DNA of 64,000 bases from Primula veris (GCA_963682055.1 OY821751.1:14136001-14200000), one strand, 5' to 3'. Positions 22,192-35,100 are shown, counted from the first letter of the stretch. Made by a program: numbers and translations. The notes: generated by a model from the sequence alone, not told the origin.

Positions 22192-22367
22192 CTCGAGCTT
22201 GAACATTTTAGATGAAGCTCTTGAGTTGAAAATTTTACTCGAGCTTGAACATTAAATGTCGCTTTTGAGTTGAAAATTTACTCGAGCTTGAACATTATAT
22301 GTCACTTTTGAGTTGAAAATTTACTCTAGCTTGAACATTATATGTCGCTTTTGAGTTGAAAATTTTA
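22192..22367. repeat. Four tandem copies of a 43-46 bp unit
   Basis: CTCGAGCTTGAACATT (CTCTAGCTTGAACATT in the last copy) begins units at 22192, 22238, 22281 and 22324. Each ends TTGAGTTGAAAATTT. The array lies in Copia leader sequence just beyond the 5' end of the LINE. Confidence 0.85.
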
Positions 22368-22773
22368 TGAACGAGTTTGGATTCACATTTAAGTTGGAGA
22401 AACTATGAATCTTTCCCTAATAGACTCACCTATTGGGATACGATATCTAGAAAAGATAAAGGCGGAAGTCGCTCTCCAAGTGAGGTCATTTTTTATTGGC
22501 ATTCATGCCTCCCATCTTCACTGTCTTTCCTGGTCGTGTTCAAATAGAGCTACCGAAAGGTTCAGAGTAAATAATAGTATCCCCGAGTGTGTTTCTATAC
22601 TTATGTTGCGCCCGAATTGGTGTTTCTGTATTGACATGTCGATTCCGATTGAGAAGCGTTTGCGGTAAAAGCAAAACAAGTATTGTGGAAGGATTTTTCC
22701 CTGAACAGAGTTGGTGCTTAAGCAAACCATGTAAACATGTGAACTAATCCACATTTTTTCTTGTGATAGAAAA

Positions 22774-22905
22774 ATGTCGATCAAGCTTAACTTTTCAATC
22801 TTGGATGCCGCTGGCAAGAATTATTTGGACTGGACACAATATATCCAGAATCATCTTGATGGAATTTTAGTTTCTAAAATGGAATTTTAGTTTCTTTCCT
22901 TATTT
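22774..22905 (+). pseudogene. Copia gag start, truncated
   Basis: The ATG at 22774 opens a frame reading MSIKLNFSILDAAGKNYLDW. GKNYLxW is the typical N-terminus of Ale-like Copia gag. It breaks after about 40 codons, and most of gag is deleted: protease appears only about 150 bp downstream. Confidence 0.7.
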
Positions 22906-23059
22906 TCAATAATAATTGAGTTGGCTTGTAGCTCATATGAATTATGTTCTATTTCCATTCAGATGATGTTTTTTCCCGTTGGACAATGTTTTTCTTTTGG
23001 ATCTTGGTTTGTTTGTCCGAGTATTTTTCTCGCAATAAATTTAAAGTCATTGAGAATTT

Positions 23060-23485
23060 CGTTTATCAATGTCATTGATTGTCTGGTTGATAGTGGAACC
23101 ACCCTCAGTGACAAGGATCTCGGGTCCATCGACCCTGGTAGAAGGATTTGGCAAAGTCCATTTTACGTTGTCCAATGGTACTCCTGTTGGAGTATCAAAG
23201 GCCCTATATTCTCTGAGGTCCAGACGAACCTTGTTGAGTTTTAAGGATATCCGAGAAAACTAGTTTCATCTTGAAATTGCTCGTGAGAATGGTATTGATT
23301 ACCTTTACATTACCTCCAGTCAATATGGCCAAAATCGTATTTTGGAGAAGTTGAGAAGTCTTTCAAGTGGTTTGTATGTTACCACGATCCAAAACATCGA
23401 AAGCAATCTAACTATTCGGCGGGCGCCGATTGATGAGAGCATTTTTATGCTTTGGCATGACCGGCTAGGACACCCGGGTCAAACG
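23060..23485 (+). pseudogene. Copia protease and pre-integrase region
   Basis: CLVDSGTTLSDKDLGS keeps the aspartic protease D-S-G triad. A neighbouring frame gives ALYSLRSRRTLLSFKDIR and then IDYLYITSSQ. LWHDRLGHPG contains the paired His of the integrase HHCC zinc finger. Frame changes near 23110 and 23260 make it inactive. Confidence 0.75.
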
Positions 23486-24480
23486 ACGATGATTCAACAA
23501 TGAATGCATCTCATGGGCATCCTCTTGGAGGAATGAATTTCATGATTAGTACGAAAATCCTATGCCAAGCATGCTTGATTGGAAAGACATCTCAAACCAC
23601 TTCTTGTGAAACCTACGAAGTTGGTATGTCAATTCCTTGAGAGGATTCAAGGTGACATTTGTGGACCTATCCAACCAAAATGCGGACTATTTAAATATTT
23701 TATGGTTTTGGGTGATGCATCGACAAGATAGTCATGTTTCTTTGTTGTCTATAAGAAACGCAGCATTTTCCAAACTGCTGGTCCAGATCATTAAGTTGAG
23801 GGTCCACCATCCAGATTATCATATTAAGTCAATTCGACTAGATAATGCCATGGAGTTTACATCGAAGAATTTCGATAATTATTGCATGACTTTGGGAATT
23901 GATCTTGAACATCTAGTTGCGTATGTTCATACACAAAACAACCTTGCTGAAGATTTTATCAAGCGATTGCAAGAACTTTGGTGATGCGCACCAAGTTACC
24001 TACTTCATCATGGGGTAATGGCATTTTGCATGTTGCTGCATTGGTCCGTCCGAGGCCCATGGACACCCCCGTACACTATCCGCGTACCAGTTGGTAACTG
24101 GATATGAGCATGATGTCTCACATTTACGTGTATTCGAGTGCTTGGTCAATGTTCCAATTGAACCACCAAACAATTCAAAATTTGGACCTCATAAACGATG
24201 GGGAATATATGCCGCATATGAAACCCCATTCATAATTCACTATTTAGAGACTTGATAGGCAATCTCTTTACCACTAGACATGCAGATTATGAATTTGATG
24301 AGACTTTCTTCCCATCGTTAAGGGGAGAAATGCACGTAGATGTTGACAATGAACGACATGAAATAACGTGGCATGCACCCACTTAGTCTTATCTCGATCC
24401 CCCAACTACACATAGTGATAAGGTAGTGAAACAAATCGTAAGTCTACAAAATGTTGCAAATGTGTTACCAGATACATTTA
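23486..24480 (+). pseudogene. Copia integrase core, heavily mutated
   Basis: CQACLIGKTSQT supplies the Cys pair of the HHCC finger, and IQGDICGPIQP marks the start of the core with the first catalytic Asp. The stretch around 23637-23984 resembles the rest of the core (YHIKSIRLDNAMEFTSKNFD, holding the second Asp). There are many stops. It is followed by TSSWGN and remnants of the C-terminal region. Confidence 0.65.
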
Positions 24481-24884
24481 ATGACTTAGCGAATGTCATG
24501 AGATAACATATACCTGCTGGAAATGTGCCTACAAGGTTAGACGTCTCGGTTGGATGCCGTGTTCTGGTCGAACTCATTGCTTGGGGTGAACCGACTGAGC
24601 AAGGAACGCTAAAGTCAGCTGTTCAGTCTGCGGCCCTTCCTAGGAAAAGAGAAATGCCAATCGATTTCAAGGATGTTCTGCCTAGACAGAGGATAACCCT
24701 TGTAAAACCCATTTTGTCATATTAGATCATTGATGATCACGATGATGTATTAGAGGAGCGTGTTCCCGATAAAACACCAATTTCAAAACACCCCGAGAAT
24801 CTCGAGGTATAGGTCGATTATACTAGTTTAGACGATATCTTGAAGTAAAACGAAACTGTCATCGATGATGTATTCATATATGCA

Positions 24885-25448
24885 GTGGCCACTGACATTA
24901 TGAATAATGATGACGTTGAATCACATACCGTTGCTGAGTGTCAACAAACAACAGACTGGCCACAATGGAAACAAGCAATCCCGGCTGAGTTAGGTTCCTT
25001 TACGAAACAAAAAGTGTTTGGGCCCGTCGTTCCAACACCACTCGATGTTAAACCAGTTGGTTTTAAATGAGTTTTCGTAAGGAAGCATGATGATAATTAC
25101 GAGATTGTTAGATACAAAGCTCGTCTAGTGGCGCAAGGCTTCTCTCAACGCCCTAAAATTTATTACGAGGAGACGTATTCTCGTGTAATGGACGTTATAA
25201 CGTTCCACTACTTAATTAGTTTAGTAGTTTTTGAAAAACTGAATGTGCAGCTCATGGATGTGGTCATAACTTATCTCTACAAAGATCTGGACACAGATAT
25301 ATACATGAAAGTCGCTGAAGGACTTAAGTTGCCTGAATCAAGTAGTTCCCGGCAACAGAACATGTTCTCGATTGAATAATACGTTCACTATATGGATTGA
25401 AACAATTCAGATGAATGTGGTATAACCGTTTAAGTGAGTACTTGACTG
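24885..25448 (+). pseudogene. Copia reverse transcriptase, N-terminal part
   Basis: HTVAECQQTTDWPQWKQAI, then RYKARLVAQGFSQRP, YEETYSRVMD and QLMDVVITYLYKDLDTDIYM follow the canonical Copia RT order. Stops occur at 25068 and 25377. After YGLKQ the frame reaches MWYNRLSEYLT and is cut by the CACTA insertion at 25449. RT resumes at 29537. Confidence 0.8.
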
Positions 25449-25559
25449 CACTACACCAAAACAGACATTTTAGAACAGGAAAAATCCGTTTCTATTAATT
25501 TTTGGAACAGAGTTGTGGTGTCTCAAAAAGTGACCTGCCAAATTCTAGTAACGCCACAG

Positions 25560-25840
25560 AGGTGTTCCGGATTTTCTATTGGAATATACATGAGGCGTTC
25601 CAATTTGTCAATTGGAACACAAGAAGCGTTCCAACTTTAAACAGAAACGGACTATAGCCGCTCCAATTTGTCAATTAGGAACTCAATCAAGGTGTTCCAA
25701 CTTTAAACGGGAACGGGCTGTAGGCATTACAATTTGTCATTTAGGAACACAAACTAGGTGTTCTGACTTCAAACAGGAACGTAAAATTGGTGTTTCGATC
25801 ATTATTTTAGGAACACGCAAATGACATTTCAAATGTGTTC
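25560..25840. repeat. CACTA subterminal repeats, about 60 bp period
   Basis: Five diverged units contain GTTCCAA(C/T)TT, AAACRGGAACG and TTTAGGAACAC phrases. CACTA transposases bind such subterminal arrays. The 70-codon frame across them is repetitive and not a gene. Confidence 0.75.
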
Positions 25841-26117
25841 CAATTATAAAATAACGAACTAATAATTACGAGTTGAGTAATTATAAAATATCCTGCTTCC
25901 ACAATAATAGAAGACTACACAAGGAATATATAAAAGATTCAACAAATATAAAACCAACTAATACCATTAACAAATAACCAGTACAAATTAAGATTCATCA
26001 AATAACCAGTACTAAGCTTTACAAACAAATTTCAATACTAAAATGCAAAGTTACGTAGGAAAAGAACTAAAATCCACCGAATAACAAAACAAATTTCACT
26101 TCTAGGAGTCCCACTTA

Positions 26118-26245
26118 CTAAAAATATATACAAGAGGAAAAACAACTAAGAAGATCTTCTACTTCATCATCAGAAAAGTGTAATAATACGACATGAGAGT
26201 TCTCAGAATCCTTGCCATCTTTGAGTCTATCAGTTTGCGTCACGC
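26118..26245 (-). pseudogene. Possible 3' terminal exon within the CACTA element
   Basis: On the minus strand TTTTTTCAG at 26246-26254 precedes a frame reading VTQTDRLKDGKDSENSHVVL, then an acidic DDEVEDLL end and a stop at 26118. The splice-acceptor context and acidic tail look like a real terminal exon, either of the element's own transcript or of a captured host gene. I cannot assign a family. Confidence 0.3.
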
Positions 26246-27749
26246 CTGAAAAAATAAAGGTAAAAAACACCGAAAAGATCATTTAACAAACATATAGCAA
26301 GATCATAACAATACAAATAAACGCTAAAAATTACCCACCAAAGTTAAAGGTAAAAATGTTCCCGAAAAAGGAAAAAAACATAGGGTAAAGTAAAAGATCT
26401 AGACTAAATGTTCACTAGTTAACTTTGAGTGGAATCAAGAAGCACAAATTGCAGACTAACAAAAAAACACTAAGATGTAAGAAAAGAAATCAAAACAATA
26501 ACATAAAATCTATTAAAACGATAACATGAAAGTACAACATGTTTTCTTTTTACATTCAACATGTAGTGTGCCATATTGTTTATTCGCTACTCGGTAAAAG
26601 CTTTGAAACAACCCCCGCTCCCAAAAGTTCACCTTTTTACCATAATGCATTTTTATGTGATTTTATAAATTGCCAATTCAACCAAAAAGGAATCGATTTA
26701 ATATATCTTATAAGATTGTAAGCACATCAATCTTTATGTAATCTTATTATGATTATTGTAAAAAAAACATCTATAGTTTGAGACAAAAATAATTTTGCAC
26801 TAACAAAGTAACCAAACATACACACCGAATTTGTTTATAGTGATTATACATCAAACAAAGAGATTACGATATAGACATGTTTTAGTTCAAACATATACCT
26901 AAGCACAGTTACCACATACTCGTGTTTTAGTATCAATACATATGCAAACCAAAACACAAATTACTGAGTGCATACATATATGGGACCGGTATATGAACAT
27001 AAAATGTGACATAATTTTAAACAGACTAATCATAACCCTTAAAAATAAAGGGTCCATATTAAAGAATTTATCTAAACCAAAAAACAACAACTTTACCTCC
27101 TATAACTCATCGTTCTCTCTCTCTCTGTCACCAAGGGTTCTCTCTCTCCATTGTGATTTTGCTCTACAAAACTTCGTTCTAAATGAAAAGTTAGGCAAAA
27201 TTGTGAAGGTTAACATATTTTCTTACACCTTTTGAAAAGTGAACAATTCGGGCTTGTTTCACTGCAGCTTCGCTGCAAATAAGCTGATTTTTTTAGACTG
27301 AGTAAAAAGCTGGATTTATTCACTTAAAACTTCTATACTTTCAGACAAAAAAAAAAGAAAAACTCACGCCGGTTAACCAACTACGACCAGTTGTTAAACA
27401 ATAAGTAAAAGGTGAGCTAATAAGGTGCAACTAAACAAAGGTACATCATCCAGGTTATGGTATATTGGACACTTCAAATGGAATTTTGATTAATGTTTCT
27501 ATTCCCACAGGAATGTTTAATTAACACGATACTAATTCATATTAATCATAGTAACCTAGCATCATTGACAATTAAATTTCGTATATTACTTTTTAACACC
27601 CTTTTCCTTTTCTACGTAGAACGATGAGTTATACTGGGTTTTTTTTGGGTTTAGTTAATTCCTTTAATCTGGACCCTTTAATAACAAAGAAGCAAAATCA
27701 AAATAGATTGAGCATGGTCTAAGTGTAGGAAAGAAGAACCTTACCATTG

Positions 27750-27845
27750 CTAGCTATATACAAATAGATATAACATGCTCAGATTTAGTAAAAATCACTA
27801 GCTATATACAAATAGATATAATATGCTCAGATTTAGTAAAAATCA
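27750..27845. repeat. Two copies of a 48 bp direct repeat in the CACTA element
   Basis: CTAGCTATATACAAATAGAT begins units at 27750 and 27798; the units differ by a single base over 48 bp. A recent slippage or duplication event. Confidence 0.9.
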
Positions 27846-28224
27846 AGCTAATACAGGTCAGTAACTATCACTTCTACACAGTCATGCCTAAACAATTAAT
27901 CCAACAACATAATCAAAATTCAGCACATCAAATTCATGCATTGCTCCAATACCCAAGTTAACAAAACATTACAAAAACAAGAAATCATACTATCACCAGT
28001 TTCAAGAACTAGCAAAAGAACAAAATTAGTTGCAAATTTCAATTCTAAAGTACTAAATTATATTTGAAAAAAACATAGAAAGATGCAGAACCTTTTCTTC
28101 AATCTATCTATTTCACATTGAAGTTAGAACATGTGACAAAGACAGTATACAACATTAACTTTAATTTTTCAAAGTTATTGTCTTTTGTTCGTAAAAAGAC
28201 ATCTAAAAGGACAACAGAGCTCAC

Positions 28225-28287
28225 CGTAGTTTAGAATGTGGCCAGAAGTTGCTCGTATATAGGAACCGACTCCAAAAATGGCATATG
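28225..28287 (-). pseudogene. Possible internal exon within the CACTA element
   Basis: On the minus strand TTTAG precedes the segment and GTGAGC follows it. One of the three frames is open across it (YAIFGVGSYIRATSGHILNY). A possible untranslated first exon lies near 29190-29300, with donor CAG/GTAACT at 29187, so a minus-strand transcript across the element is conceivable. Family unknown. Confidence 0.3.
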
Positions 28288-29536
28288 CTAAAATAAACAT
28301 CGAAAAAAAATCAAGGATGTCAGCAAACATAGTTAGCAGCAAATTTCAAGGAAATAAGCTGTCTAATCAGAAGCTCAGTTAAAAGAAACCAAAAAAGCTA
28401 AACTTTCAAGAACACAAACAAAAGGCTTGTTTTGCTGCAGCTTTACAACATATAAGCTCGATTATTTGAGGGTTAAAAACAATCTTTTTTACTCTTAACT
28501 TTAAATTTCAAGCTTTTTTGGGTCATAAATATTTAGCTGTGCTCAATTAAGTACAACTTAAAAGCAAAAAAATCAAATAAACCAATTTTAAAAACTGCAT
28601 CGAAACAAAAATATAGTGCTTATTTCAATAGAATTACACAAAAATTTGAACTAAATAAGGACAAATAAACACATACACATGCGTGCTTCATTAGAAAGTA
28701 TCTCAGTTATTCGTGTAAAAAAAACTAAATCTCCCAAAAACTCAATCCAGAACCAATTTTCTGAGGCAAAATTACTTAATTACATACATTAATACATACA
28801 CACAAATTTTTAATTTTTTGTAAACAGGCCCGCAATCTATTTATTCATAGTAACCAATGTAATACAATATACACATTAAAATGTGAGTGTAAAAAAATTC
28901 ACGTAAATCCTAATTAATGCCCACACAATCAAAGACTCTGTCAGTCGAGAATGATTAATAATAGTAATCCGAATTTCGTATTCCAAACTATAACTACACT
29001 ACATGTGTGTATATATGTATGCAATGTTATACATGCATTATTGTATATGTATTCATACGCATGTATATATATACATATATAAATACTAATGATTTCATAA
29101 AGCGGTTTTCAATATAAATTGGTTTGGGTGACAACTAATTAGAGAAATAAAAACTGCATTTAAAAGAAGGGTTAGGTTAAGTTACCTGGTTGTGTAGCTG
29201 GAGAGTTTAACTTGATAAGAGATTAAATCAAGGAAGGAGGATGGTAAAGAGGTTGTGGGCTGCTTAGTGGGCGAAATTGTTGGAGAGAGATGATAGATTT
29301 TGACGGTCGTGGTTTAATAAATGATTGGGCGAAATTGTTAATTAATTAGGATAAACATAAATTTGGAACTGTTTTTGGAACACACGTAAGCTGTACCAAT
29401 AAACTTATTTTATCTTGAAAAACAAATAAATAAACATTAGGAACGGTTTTTATCTGTTGCAAAGCCTAGTAACACAATTTTGGAGTTCCATATTAAAAAT
29501 AATTGGGTTTCCTAAAAGCCCATTTTGGTGTAGTGC

Positions 29537-30652
29537 CGGCTTGGGATATGTGAACAATGAAATATGCCCTTGCGTGTTCATAAAGAAATCCACTTCAGTA
29601 TTTGTGATTATCGTGATCTATGTAGATGATATGAATTTCATACGAACCTTGGATGAGTTGTTACAAACTGCCGAGCTCCCGAAGAAGGAATTAGAGATAA
29701 AAGATCTGGGGAAGACATGGTATTGTCTCGGTCTGCAGAACGAATACTGTAAAGATGGGATTTTGGTCCATCAAGAAAATTACACCAAGAAGGTTTTTCG
29801 ATGCTTCAGTCATCATGACTCTAAGCCGTCACCTACCCCATGGTCATCCGATCTCTAGACATTGATAAGGACCCATTCCGTCCTAATAGAGACAATGTGG
29901 AGGTATTGAGCTCAGAATGATCATATCTTGGTGCAATATGTGTGCTATTGTACTTGGCCCAATGTACTAGACCGGACATCTCGTTCGCTGTGAATTGTTT
30001 AGCAAGACACAACACCACGCCTACACACCGCCATTGGAATGGCGTAAAAGATATTTTCCTCTACCTTCAAGTTATGACAGACATGGGCTTATCCTATCCC
30101 TTTGCATCGTCGAGTGAAAATAACCCCATTGGCACTCATACGGATGCAACCTTTATTGGCTATGCATATGCCGGTTACTTATTAGACCCGCACAAGGGAT
30201 GCTCCCAACCTGGTTATGTCTTTATCATTGGGAACACAGCGAAATCCTGGAGGTCTTCTAAACAGACTCTAGTGGCTACTTCGACAAATCACGCTGAGCT
30301 ACTCGCGTTCTATGAGGCGACTAGAGAGTGTGTATGACTTCGAGATATCATCAGCCATATCCGAAGTATATGTGATTTATCATATGATCCTGATGAACCA
30401 ATGGTCATTTATGAGGACAATACCACTGTGATTGATCAAGCAAAGAATGGTTACACCAAAGGAGATGTCACCAATCATAACTTGCCGAAGTTGTTCTTTA
30501 CACATGAGCAACAAGTGCACCAAAAGATTGAGGTGAAGCGTGTTGGTTCTGAGAGTAACCATGCAGACTTATTCACGAAGTCACGGCCAAAGTTTTCGTT
30601 CCTGAAGCATGTCCGAGCAATTGGGCTCTGGAAGCTGTCTGAGTTATCTTGA
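29537..30652 (+). pseudogene. Copia RT C-terminal half and RNase H
   Basis: Frame 29537-29858 gives GLGYVNNEICPCVF and the catalytic IYVDDMNFI, then KDLGKTWYCLGLQ. After a break, 29942-30337 carries LAQCTRPDISFAVNCLARH. RNase H continues with THTDATFIGYAYAGYLLDP (first Asp), ATSTNHAELLAF (Glu) and VIYEDNTTVIDQAKNGY (Asp) in 30401-30652, ending near ADLFTK. The stop at 30337 and the frame change at 29858 show decay, but the active-site residues survive. Confidence 0.85.
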
Positions 30653-31240
30653 GACATTTTATATTCAAGATGAATCTTCGCACCCTATCGTGTGCAAGTG
30701 AGGGGGAGCATGCATGTGTAGTACTCTTTTTGTCCTCAGACCAAGGATTTGTTCTGCTGGGTTTACCTTGGCAATGTTTTTAATGAGACACGATTCGCAC
30801 CATCCCTAAGGATGGCCAAAATTAGGTGAGTATCGAGTTACATACTCATAACCATTGTGTACTCTTTTGTCATTCGATTACAGCGTTTTTCCCACAAAGT
30901 TCTCTCTGACAAGGTTTTAATGAGGGACACCGTGTATGATTATTTCCTCCGCTACTACCGACAGTTGTGTACTTTTTTGTCCTTCGACCAAGTATTTTCC
31001 CACTGGGTTTTCTTGGAAAGGTTTTGACATGGCACATATTTTCTATTCAGTTCATTCACACACGTGTAAAGTGTTTTGGTCCACTCCATTCGGCAACACC
31101 ATTTTGTCATATGATCCGGTTTTTGTCACTCATAGGGTTTCCCAGACTGGAGGTATTATGTGCTGGAAATAGCGAATGCGACTCAACAACTCATCGTACT
31201 TTATGGAGATGAGGAAGCTTGAATATTGTCTTGGACATCC

Positions 31241-31249
31241 AAAGGGGAA
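31241..31249 (+). other. Polypurine tract of the Copia element
   Basis: AAAGGGGAA lies directly before the TGTTGTGATA that opens the 3' LTR, the expected site of plus-strand priming. Confidence 0.75.
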
Positions 31250-31502
31250 TGTTGTGATACATTTCATGTATCTATTGTGGATTGTCCACATTCCTAACCT
31301 TCTTGATAATGATGCTTTATGAAGAGATTTTAGAATTCCTAGCTTTCCTAGTTGCATGTAACTTGCTACACCCCTCCACTGTATAAAGGGGTGGTAGTTT
31401 TCACATTTGTATACACACATTCATACTTGAATAAGAATATTTTGCTCTCTCTCCATACATTTCTTGTTATGTCGATAATTTGCTAATAGTTGCCACATAA
31501 CA
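31250..31502 (+). repeat. 3' LTR of the Copia element
   Basis: 253 bp from TGTTGTGATA to CATAACA, colinear with 14416-14666. It includes CACTGTATAAAGGGG where the 5' copy has CACTATATAAAGGGG. Numerous substitutions show the insertion is old. Confidence 0.85.
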
Positions 31503-31599
31503 AAACGATATTTTTATTAATTTTTTTCTTTCAAATTAAGTGTGATTAATTGCATCACTTTTTCTCGTTCACTGCTTCACCATCAGTATTTCATTAATT

Positions 31600-32115
31600 G
31601 CATATATTATTGTGATACATATTTGGAGAAAGAATATAATATAGGAATGTTATTATTATTTAAGTGGGGTTTATTAAATTAATTTGAAATATACATTCTT
31701 TAAATATAATCATTACATAGAATAATTTATTATTGTTATTAAAGTGTGGTTTATTAAATTAATTTGAAATATACATTCTTTAAATATGATCAATACATAG
31801 AATAATTTCTTTCGTATTATGCATTATAATCAGCCTATTTTTGATAAATAACATGGTAATAAATTATTTTTTTCTTAATATGATGAGGCCATGAACCATT
31901 CGTATCCTCCAATCAGGGAGGCCATTTCACCTTCTTACACTTTTTATTATTCTTATAAAAAAAGTAATTTTTTCCCAAATATTCAATGCCCATAATATCT
32001 CTCGAATAATTTTACTTCTTCTCCCTCTCTCTCTGAAGGTTATCAATCTGTCTTACTAAGTTTATGATTGAATAGTCCGTGAGAAATTATGGTTTATTTA
32101 TTTTTTATTCAGATA
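31600..32115 (+). promoter_or_regulatory. Duplicated HD-ZIP IV promoter/leader block, copy 1
   Basis: Colinear with 49519-50100: TGATACATATTTGGAGAAAG, TTGAAATATACA, CTTATAAAA (TATA-like, 31952), a CTCCCTCTCTCTCT leader, TTATGGTTT and AGAACCATCA occur in the same order. Internally, TAAATTAATTTGAAATATAC (31673 and 31754) is repeated with a period of about 81 bp. It lies 11.8 kb upstream of the copy 1 coding exon, so this promoter has been separated from its gene by insertions. Confidence 0.65.
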
Positions 32116-35100
32116 GAACCATCAATGTTTTTTTTTGTCAATTAATTATGAATACCTTTAAAAAGCAATGGCTCAATCAATGCTCGAAGACTAGAAAAAG
32201 TCATTGAAAGAAAGTGGGAAAGGGGTGGAGGACTACCCATTAATATGATTACTATTTCTTAACCGTAGGATTAGAATAAATAACTAGATCAGATTTGGAA
32301 AGCAATCAAATTAATTTATTGCGGAAATATACTCATTTTAGAATTTATTCATAGTCCAAGAAGTTAAAAGGAAATACTCATTTTAGAATTATACAAAGTA
32401 TCTTTTTTTGCCATTTCATGTATGTACACATTGGACTGGTTATATACTTGTTGTTTCATTTTTTGTCATTGCTTACTCACACGCATGATAAAAAAACTAG
32501 GATGATATCGGTTCATTATCAAACTTTTTTAATTCCGTATCAATACCAAACCGAAGTAGTTTTGTTTTCAAAAATTAATACCATTACCGAACCAAACAAA
32601 TCGGTATGACAGACAACATCAGTCGGTATCGGTTCAGTATGAGTTTATACCAATATTAAAAAGGTTAGAATTGCTAATAGACCTTAAAAATTAGGTCCAG
32701 TGCATGAGTCTTAGTTTCCAAGCTTGGAACCAATAGAAAAACTCCATTATGGACTTTTCGGTGCTTTGAGAAAATAGAAAAATTCCGTTGTAGGGCTTGC
32801 CTGCCTTCTCCTATTGTAGCTAATTAATATCTTCACACTCAAGATAAGACCAATGGAGACTTGGTGGTTTGATCACCGTTCACCCTTTTTCGCCCGGAGG
32901 AGTTGTAAGGAGGTGTGAACCTCTTATGGTGTATATAATATAATAATATAAATTGTTTAATAGAAGTAGGGTTTAGAGATACCCGTATTTAGTGTATATT
33001 TGTAGAAATATATTGAGAGATTGGATCCCTTTTTTCATTTTTAATGAGTTCTTTATATAGGCGGACGGACTATATCTTGGAGCAGCACAATCTTGACAAT
33101 CATATCTTATGATATTATGGTATATCTCTTGCCTTATCAATGATATATTATAATGATCTCCTTTATTTAGTTGTGTATCCGCCGACTTTGACTTGATATT
33201 GGGGAAGAGTGTTGATACCGGCCTCCTCAAGGAGGGGATAACCCGAGTGCCACGATCCTTGCAACATATGAACTGGGGTGAATACCCCGTTTTCACTTGC
33301 TATTGCCTCCCTCTCGGACTCAAGAATATATTGGGGCTAAAACTATAATTCTCGTAGAGAGGCAGAATCTCATAGGAGATTCTGTTTCCTTGTGCGATAA
33401 GTAATATATCTTTATGGGACGTCTCCCGTATAGATTTGATGTATTCTTTCATTCATGAAATATCTGATTGATTATCTTAGATATGTAAGTATCTTTCATA
33501 GGTTATCTCGCTGATAAACTACTTAGTGAGGAAAGCGGGTTGAGAACACTATCTGCTCCCATCGATTGCGTCATTAAATGCTCATTAACTCCGTCTTTAT
33601 TGCTATGTTTCAGATCGCGTATGCCACAATCTCCACGAGATTCTAACCCTAATTTTTAACCTGCATCAATTACATAAAAAATAGAAACCCACGTAACTAA
33701 TTTGAAAGACAATATATAAATCATCATAAAAATGAATAAAGAATAATAGTAACTTTCAAAATTAAAAGCTTATAAAACCAATAGTAATGTTTTCTTAACA
33801 TTAAAAGAAAATTCAAAAATAACAACTCACAACTCAAAAAATAATTGTGTTAAATGATTTGTTGCTATATGATTGTAAAGTATATATAATTTAATGAATC
33901 ATATTTATTTATTTATTTATTATTGTGTAATATTATTTGTTGTTATATAATTACTCAATTTACTCAATCAAAACTTCAAATATATGACCAGATTGGAATT
34001 AATTTTTAATACTAAAGTAATTGAGTGAAGTGTGGAAATCAAATACTATTAAAAATGTGTATATAAGTGACTAAATATAAATTTCGGTACGATACGGTAT
34101 TGTACCAGTCCACTAAATTTTGTACCGGAACTGAACCGGTTTCTTTAAAATGGTACGGCACAACCGAACCGACTTTTCTGTATATCGAAATTTCGGTACC
34201 AACTGGTCTTGTTTGGCTCGAAAGTCGGTCCGTTGGTATAAATCGATACAAAATGACCACCCTAAAGAAAATACTTATTAGGTTTAATCTAATCTTATAA
34301 AATCACTACTAATAAAATACACCTAATATGAAACAAAGATATGAAGCAAATCAAATACACCTAAAATGCCCTTGCAACTTGCACTTGTTACAATATCTAG
34401 TAGAATTTTCGTATTCAATTGGCTGCCAGAAACCTCTTTCCATAGATGTGCCAATCCAAACAACATTTTCTGTCCTTTTTAACAAGTTCAACTCTAGGCA
34501 CATTTTAACGTATTGATTAGGCCATGAAATGGTCATTTTTAGGTATTAATATGATATGAATTAGCATAGTTTTGTTGACATATAGGCTTGTTTATTCTAT
34601 ATTTTAAGTTTTTCTGCGTTTTCCCAGTTTACTTGCAATCGTTTGCATTTTTGTAGGAAAAAAATATGGATTTAACGCAAAAACAAGACGAACGCAAGAA
34701 TACCAATTGACGTACTAAAAGAGAAGATTTCAGAAAACAAATGACCTCAAAATCAACCCCAATAAGTTATAAAACGGACTCAAGTCAAGATAAGAGCAAA
34801 ACAAGATTCTAGAAGCTGACTTGACCGGTCAGCTGCCGTTATATTTTAAAATTTCAGATAAGATAAAGTTTGTTGAGTTGATAAGTTGATATAGGTCTCC
34901 CCCTATTCCGAAAAACAAAAATTCATCACTTTTTACCAGTTTTATATCACAAATTCGTTTTAGAGAGAGATGGGATAGAAAAATACATTTAAATTGAGAG
35001 TTTGTACACGAATTGTCCCTTTTATCGACGTTTTATCGTAAGATCATCTCTTGTTCTTACTTTTATGTTGTTTTTGAGTATTTTCTTTGATTTTACTGCA

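Larger units (their letters stand above)
25449..29535. mobile_element. Non-autonomous CACTA element inside the Copia RT
   Basis: Termini CACTACACCAAAA (25449) and its inverted copy TTTTGGTGTAGTG (ending 29535) are exact over 13 bp. The host RT frame reads into the left end (LSEYLT) and out of the right end (GLGYVNNEICPCVF), fixing both borders. Flanking triplets CTG and CCG agree at two of three bases, expected for an aged 3 bp duplication. GGAAC/GTTCC subterminal repeats lie at both ends. No transposase is visible in the 4.09 kb. Confidence 0.9.
14416..31502 (+). mobile_element. Decayed Copia LTR retrotransposon with nested LINE and CACTA insertions
   Basis: Two similar LTRs (14416-14666 and 31250-31502) bracket decayed gag, protease, integrase, reverse transcriptase and RNase H segments in the normal Copia order on the plus strand. 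The 17 kb span is about three times the usual size because a LINE (about 15352-22010) and a CACTA element (25449-29535) are inserted. GKNYLDW in gag and an RNase H ending ADLFTK suggest an Ale/Retrofit-like lineage (inference). No intact target-site duplication: flanking AAGCT and AAACG differ. Many stops and frameshifts make it non-functional. Confidence 0.85.

Noticed and set aside
25612..25824. 70-codon open frame at the CACTA left end
   Set aside because: It is periodic because it crosses subterminal repeats; no start context or independent support.
32973..33296. 107-codon minus-strand frame
   Set aside because: No recognisable motif, and the surrounding sequence looks LTR-like; I could not pair it with another LTR, so neither call is made.
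34067..34300. Overlapping frames on both strands near 34.1-34.3 kb
   Set aside because: The sequence is a decayed GGTACCGGTT-type repeat; both frames are composition artefacts.
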